The translations under genes and the position numbers were made by a program. Shown here piece by piece: positions 63,021 through 64,000 of a stretch of 64,000 nt of DNA. Every line of letters begins with the position of its first letter. Within the stretch, counting starts at the first letter, position 1. The notes under the pieces were generated by a model. It did no database searches. It saw nothing but the letters and a program-made list of their open reading frames with translations, and was not told where the DNA came from. The stretch is from Methanosarcina acetivorans C2A (lineage in GTDB: Archaea; Halobacteriota; Methanosarcinia; Methanosarcinales; Methanosarcinaceae). The DNA lies in the NCBI RefSeq assembly GCF_000007345.1, contig NC_003552.1:2542001-2606000 (forward strand), written 5' to 3'.

Positions 63021-63030
63021 ATATAAATAT
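63021..63030 (-). promoter_or_regulatory. TATA box of the retron
   Basis: ATATTTATAT on the minus strand lies 22-31 nt before the a1 repeat, the normal archaeal TATA-to-start distance. Transcription should therefore begin at or very near a1 and run into the RT gene. Confidence 0.65.
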
Positions 63031-63228
63031 TTGACGATGTGAAACAGTTATTAAGGAAAAGTAAGAAAAATGATAACTTTTTTCATTCATATTTATTCAC
63101 AATGATCCAAAGTAAATCGATCTTTGTGTATCCATCCGCTTTAAAAAGACCTTCCGATGATTGCTGTTAGTAGTAAATGATAACCGAGTAACAAACGCCC
63201 CTGCCATCTTGCCTGACGATCTTTTGCT

Positions 63229-63342
63229 GATTCTCTTCTTTTTTGTCTTTTTATGGGACACGCCGCTCTCCTTCATCGAGCGTGACAAGAACGGTTCAGT
63301 AAGCCTAATATGGTTGTAAGGGTCAGAGTTCAGGATTCAATT
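63229..63342. repeat. 114-bp direct repeat, right copy
   Basis: The partner of 60127-60240, placed 16 bp beyond the stop of the hsdS gene. See that entry for the comparison. Confidence 0.85.
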
Positions 63343-63358
63343 TCTTAAAACTTCATTT

Positions 63359-64000
63359 TTATGAAAACAGTTCTCCTGTGAAGGCTTTCTGCATAAGGGA
63401 GTCGAAGAGGTTATTGATTTTGAAAGAGGATTGTTGTTGAGATACAGTTGTTTTTTCAATTTGGTGTACCATCTCAGCAAATCTGAGCTGAAGATCAAGA
63501 GATGCAATCAAAGCAGGGAAATTTTTCAATTGAGTCGAATTTATGCTTGCAATTCCCGTAGTTTGTTTTGCAGATTTGAGGAAATACATTTTTCCATAGG
63601 TGCTACCTATAAGCATACTCAAATACTCAGGAACTAGACATTCTCTGTTGACTCTTACTCTAAATATGTGGTTTTGATGTATACAGGTTGGAATTTGTCT
63701 GTTCCAAACAGCACCCCTTCCCAATTTATCGGGATCTCCACCTTCGGTTAGTAAAATATCCCCACCTTGCAGTGCATATTTTTCTACATCTGATGGTAAA
63801 ACTTCAATCTCTTTAATTTCTGTTAAGTCCAGATAACCATCCTGAACGTTTGCCACTCTCAAATAAGGAACAAAAACAGTAGGCTTTCCAGCAAGTTTTC
63901 TTCCCTTTGTAACTCCAGATACGATTTCAGAAACATCTTTCAACTTTATTTCTTTCCAATTTTTAGGATTTACTACCGGATCTCCAAACATCTCCAAAAA
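63359..64000 (-). CDS. hsdS: Type I restriction-modification specificity subunit HsdS, C-terminal part
   Basis: The frame runs off the window end; 213 residues are visible. They form one target-recognition domain (NWKEIKLKDVSEIVSGVTKG, LRVANVQDGYLDL, GGDILLTEGGDPDKLGRGAVW, then CIHQNHIFRVR). A conserved helical spacer ends FDSLMQKAFTGELFS. FLEMFGDPV at the edge of the window is the usual linker before the second recognition domain, so the missing part lies beyond 64000. HsdS selects the DNA target of HsdM/HsdR. No intact hsdM is in the window. Confidence 0.9.
   Translation of the reverse strand, partial: FLEMFGDPVVNPKNWKEIKLKDVSEIVSGVTKGRKLAGKPTVFVPYLRVANVQDGYLDLTEIKEIEVLPSDVEKYALQGGDILLTEGGDPDKLGRGAVWNRQIPTCIHQNHIFRVRVNRECLVPEYLSMLIGSTYGKMYFLKSAKQTTGIASINSTQLKNFPALIASLDLQLRFAEMVHQIEKTTVSQQQSSFKINNLFDSLMQKAFTGELFS

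Overview
The window reads as a chromosomal segment of a mesophilic methanogenic archaeon, most likely Methanosarcina. This is inferred from the gene set: DtdA-type D-aminoacyl-tRNA deacylase, the wyosine enzyme Taw2, MEDS/PAS/HisKA_2 sensor kinase, GDYXXLXY/DUF2157 pair, DUF3147 pair and paralogous TPR proteins. AT-rich spacers, TATA-type promoters and a dense load of insertion sequences (IS) and MITEs fit as well. The species cannot be decided by reading alone. No tRNA or rRNA gene and no CRISPR array was seen.

Layout. 1-16.6 kb is mostly ordinary chromosome: dtdA, two DUF3147 membrane proteins, a tiny desulforedoxin-like gene, a MarR/MATE efflux operon, DUF2157/GDYXXLXY, a second MarR followed by an RND (MMPL) exporter whose natural start appears to be ATA, a TrmB-type regulator, an Fe-S aldo/keto reductase, a carboxymuconolactone decarboxylase-like protein, a DUF6141 gene beside its frameshifted copy, and taw2. 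17.0-21.4 kb is the wreck of an extracellular contractile injection system (eCIS): a broken AAA+ ATPase fused by deletion to the last codons of a spike protein, an intact PAAR tip gene, and the first seven codons of the next gene. An unrelated receiver-domain membrane protein sits inside it. 21.5-22.9 kb is a dead IS110-type element with a structured end resembling a bridge-RNA region. 23-31.9 kb carries a C45 acyltransferase/hydrolase, a complete IS1634-type element, an M4 metallopeptidase with two P domains, a Cache+cupin protein, exonuclease III and a flavodoxin. 31.9-34.1 kb is a complete IS21 element, followed by a catalase pseudogene, a structured-RNA candidate, a sensor kinase, another IS, a corrinoid adenosyltransferase and a CDF-NifX fusion transporter.

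43-64 kb is an accessory island built from repeated pieces: fragments of a type I restriction-modification system (hsdM, hsdS), three paralogous TPR genes, two intact and one vestigial copy of a 74-residue protein, a DinG/XPD-like helicase, a PadR/SDR operon, an orphan antitoxin-like protein and several MITE families. One TPR gene is split by an IS with an 8-bp target duplication. Another carries a MITE in its promoter, for which the first TPR locus preserves the empty site.

The strongest candidate system is at 61.0-63.05 kb, on the minus strand: a retron. A TATA box is followed by a region of about 182 nt bounded by perfect 11-nt inverted repeats (a1/a2) and packed with hairpins. Next comes a retron-type reverse transcriptase (YADD, VTG) with a C-terminal extension of about 200 residues that may be a fused effector. 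It lies between two 114-bp direct repeats that mark hsdS 3' ends.
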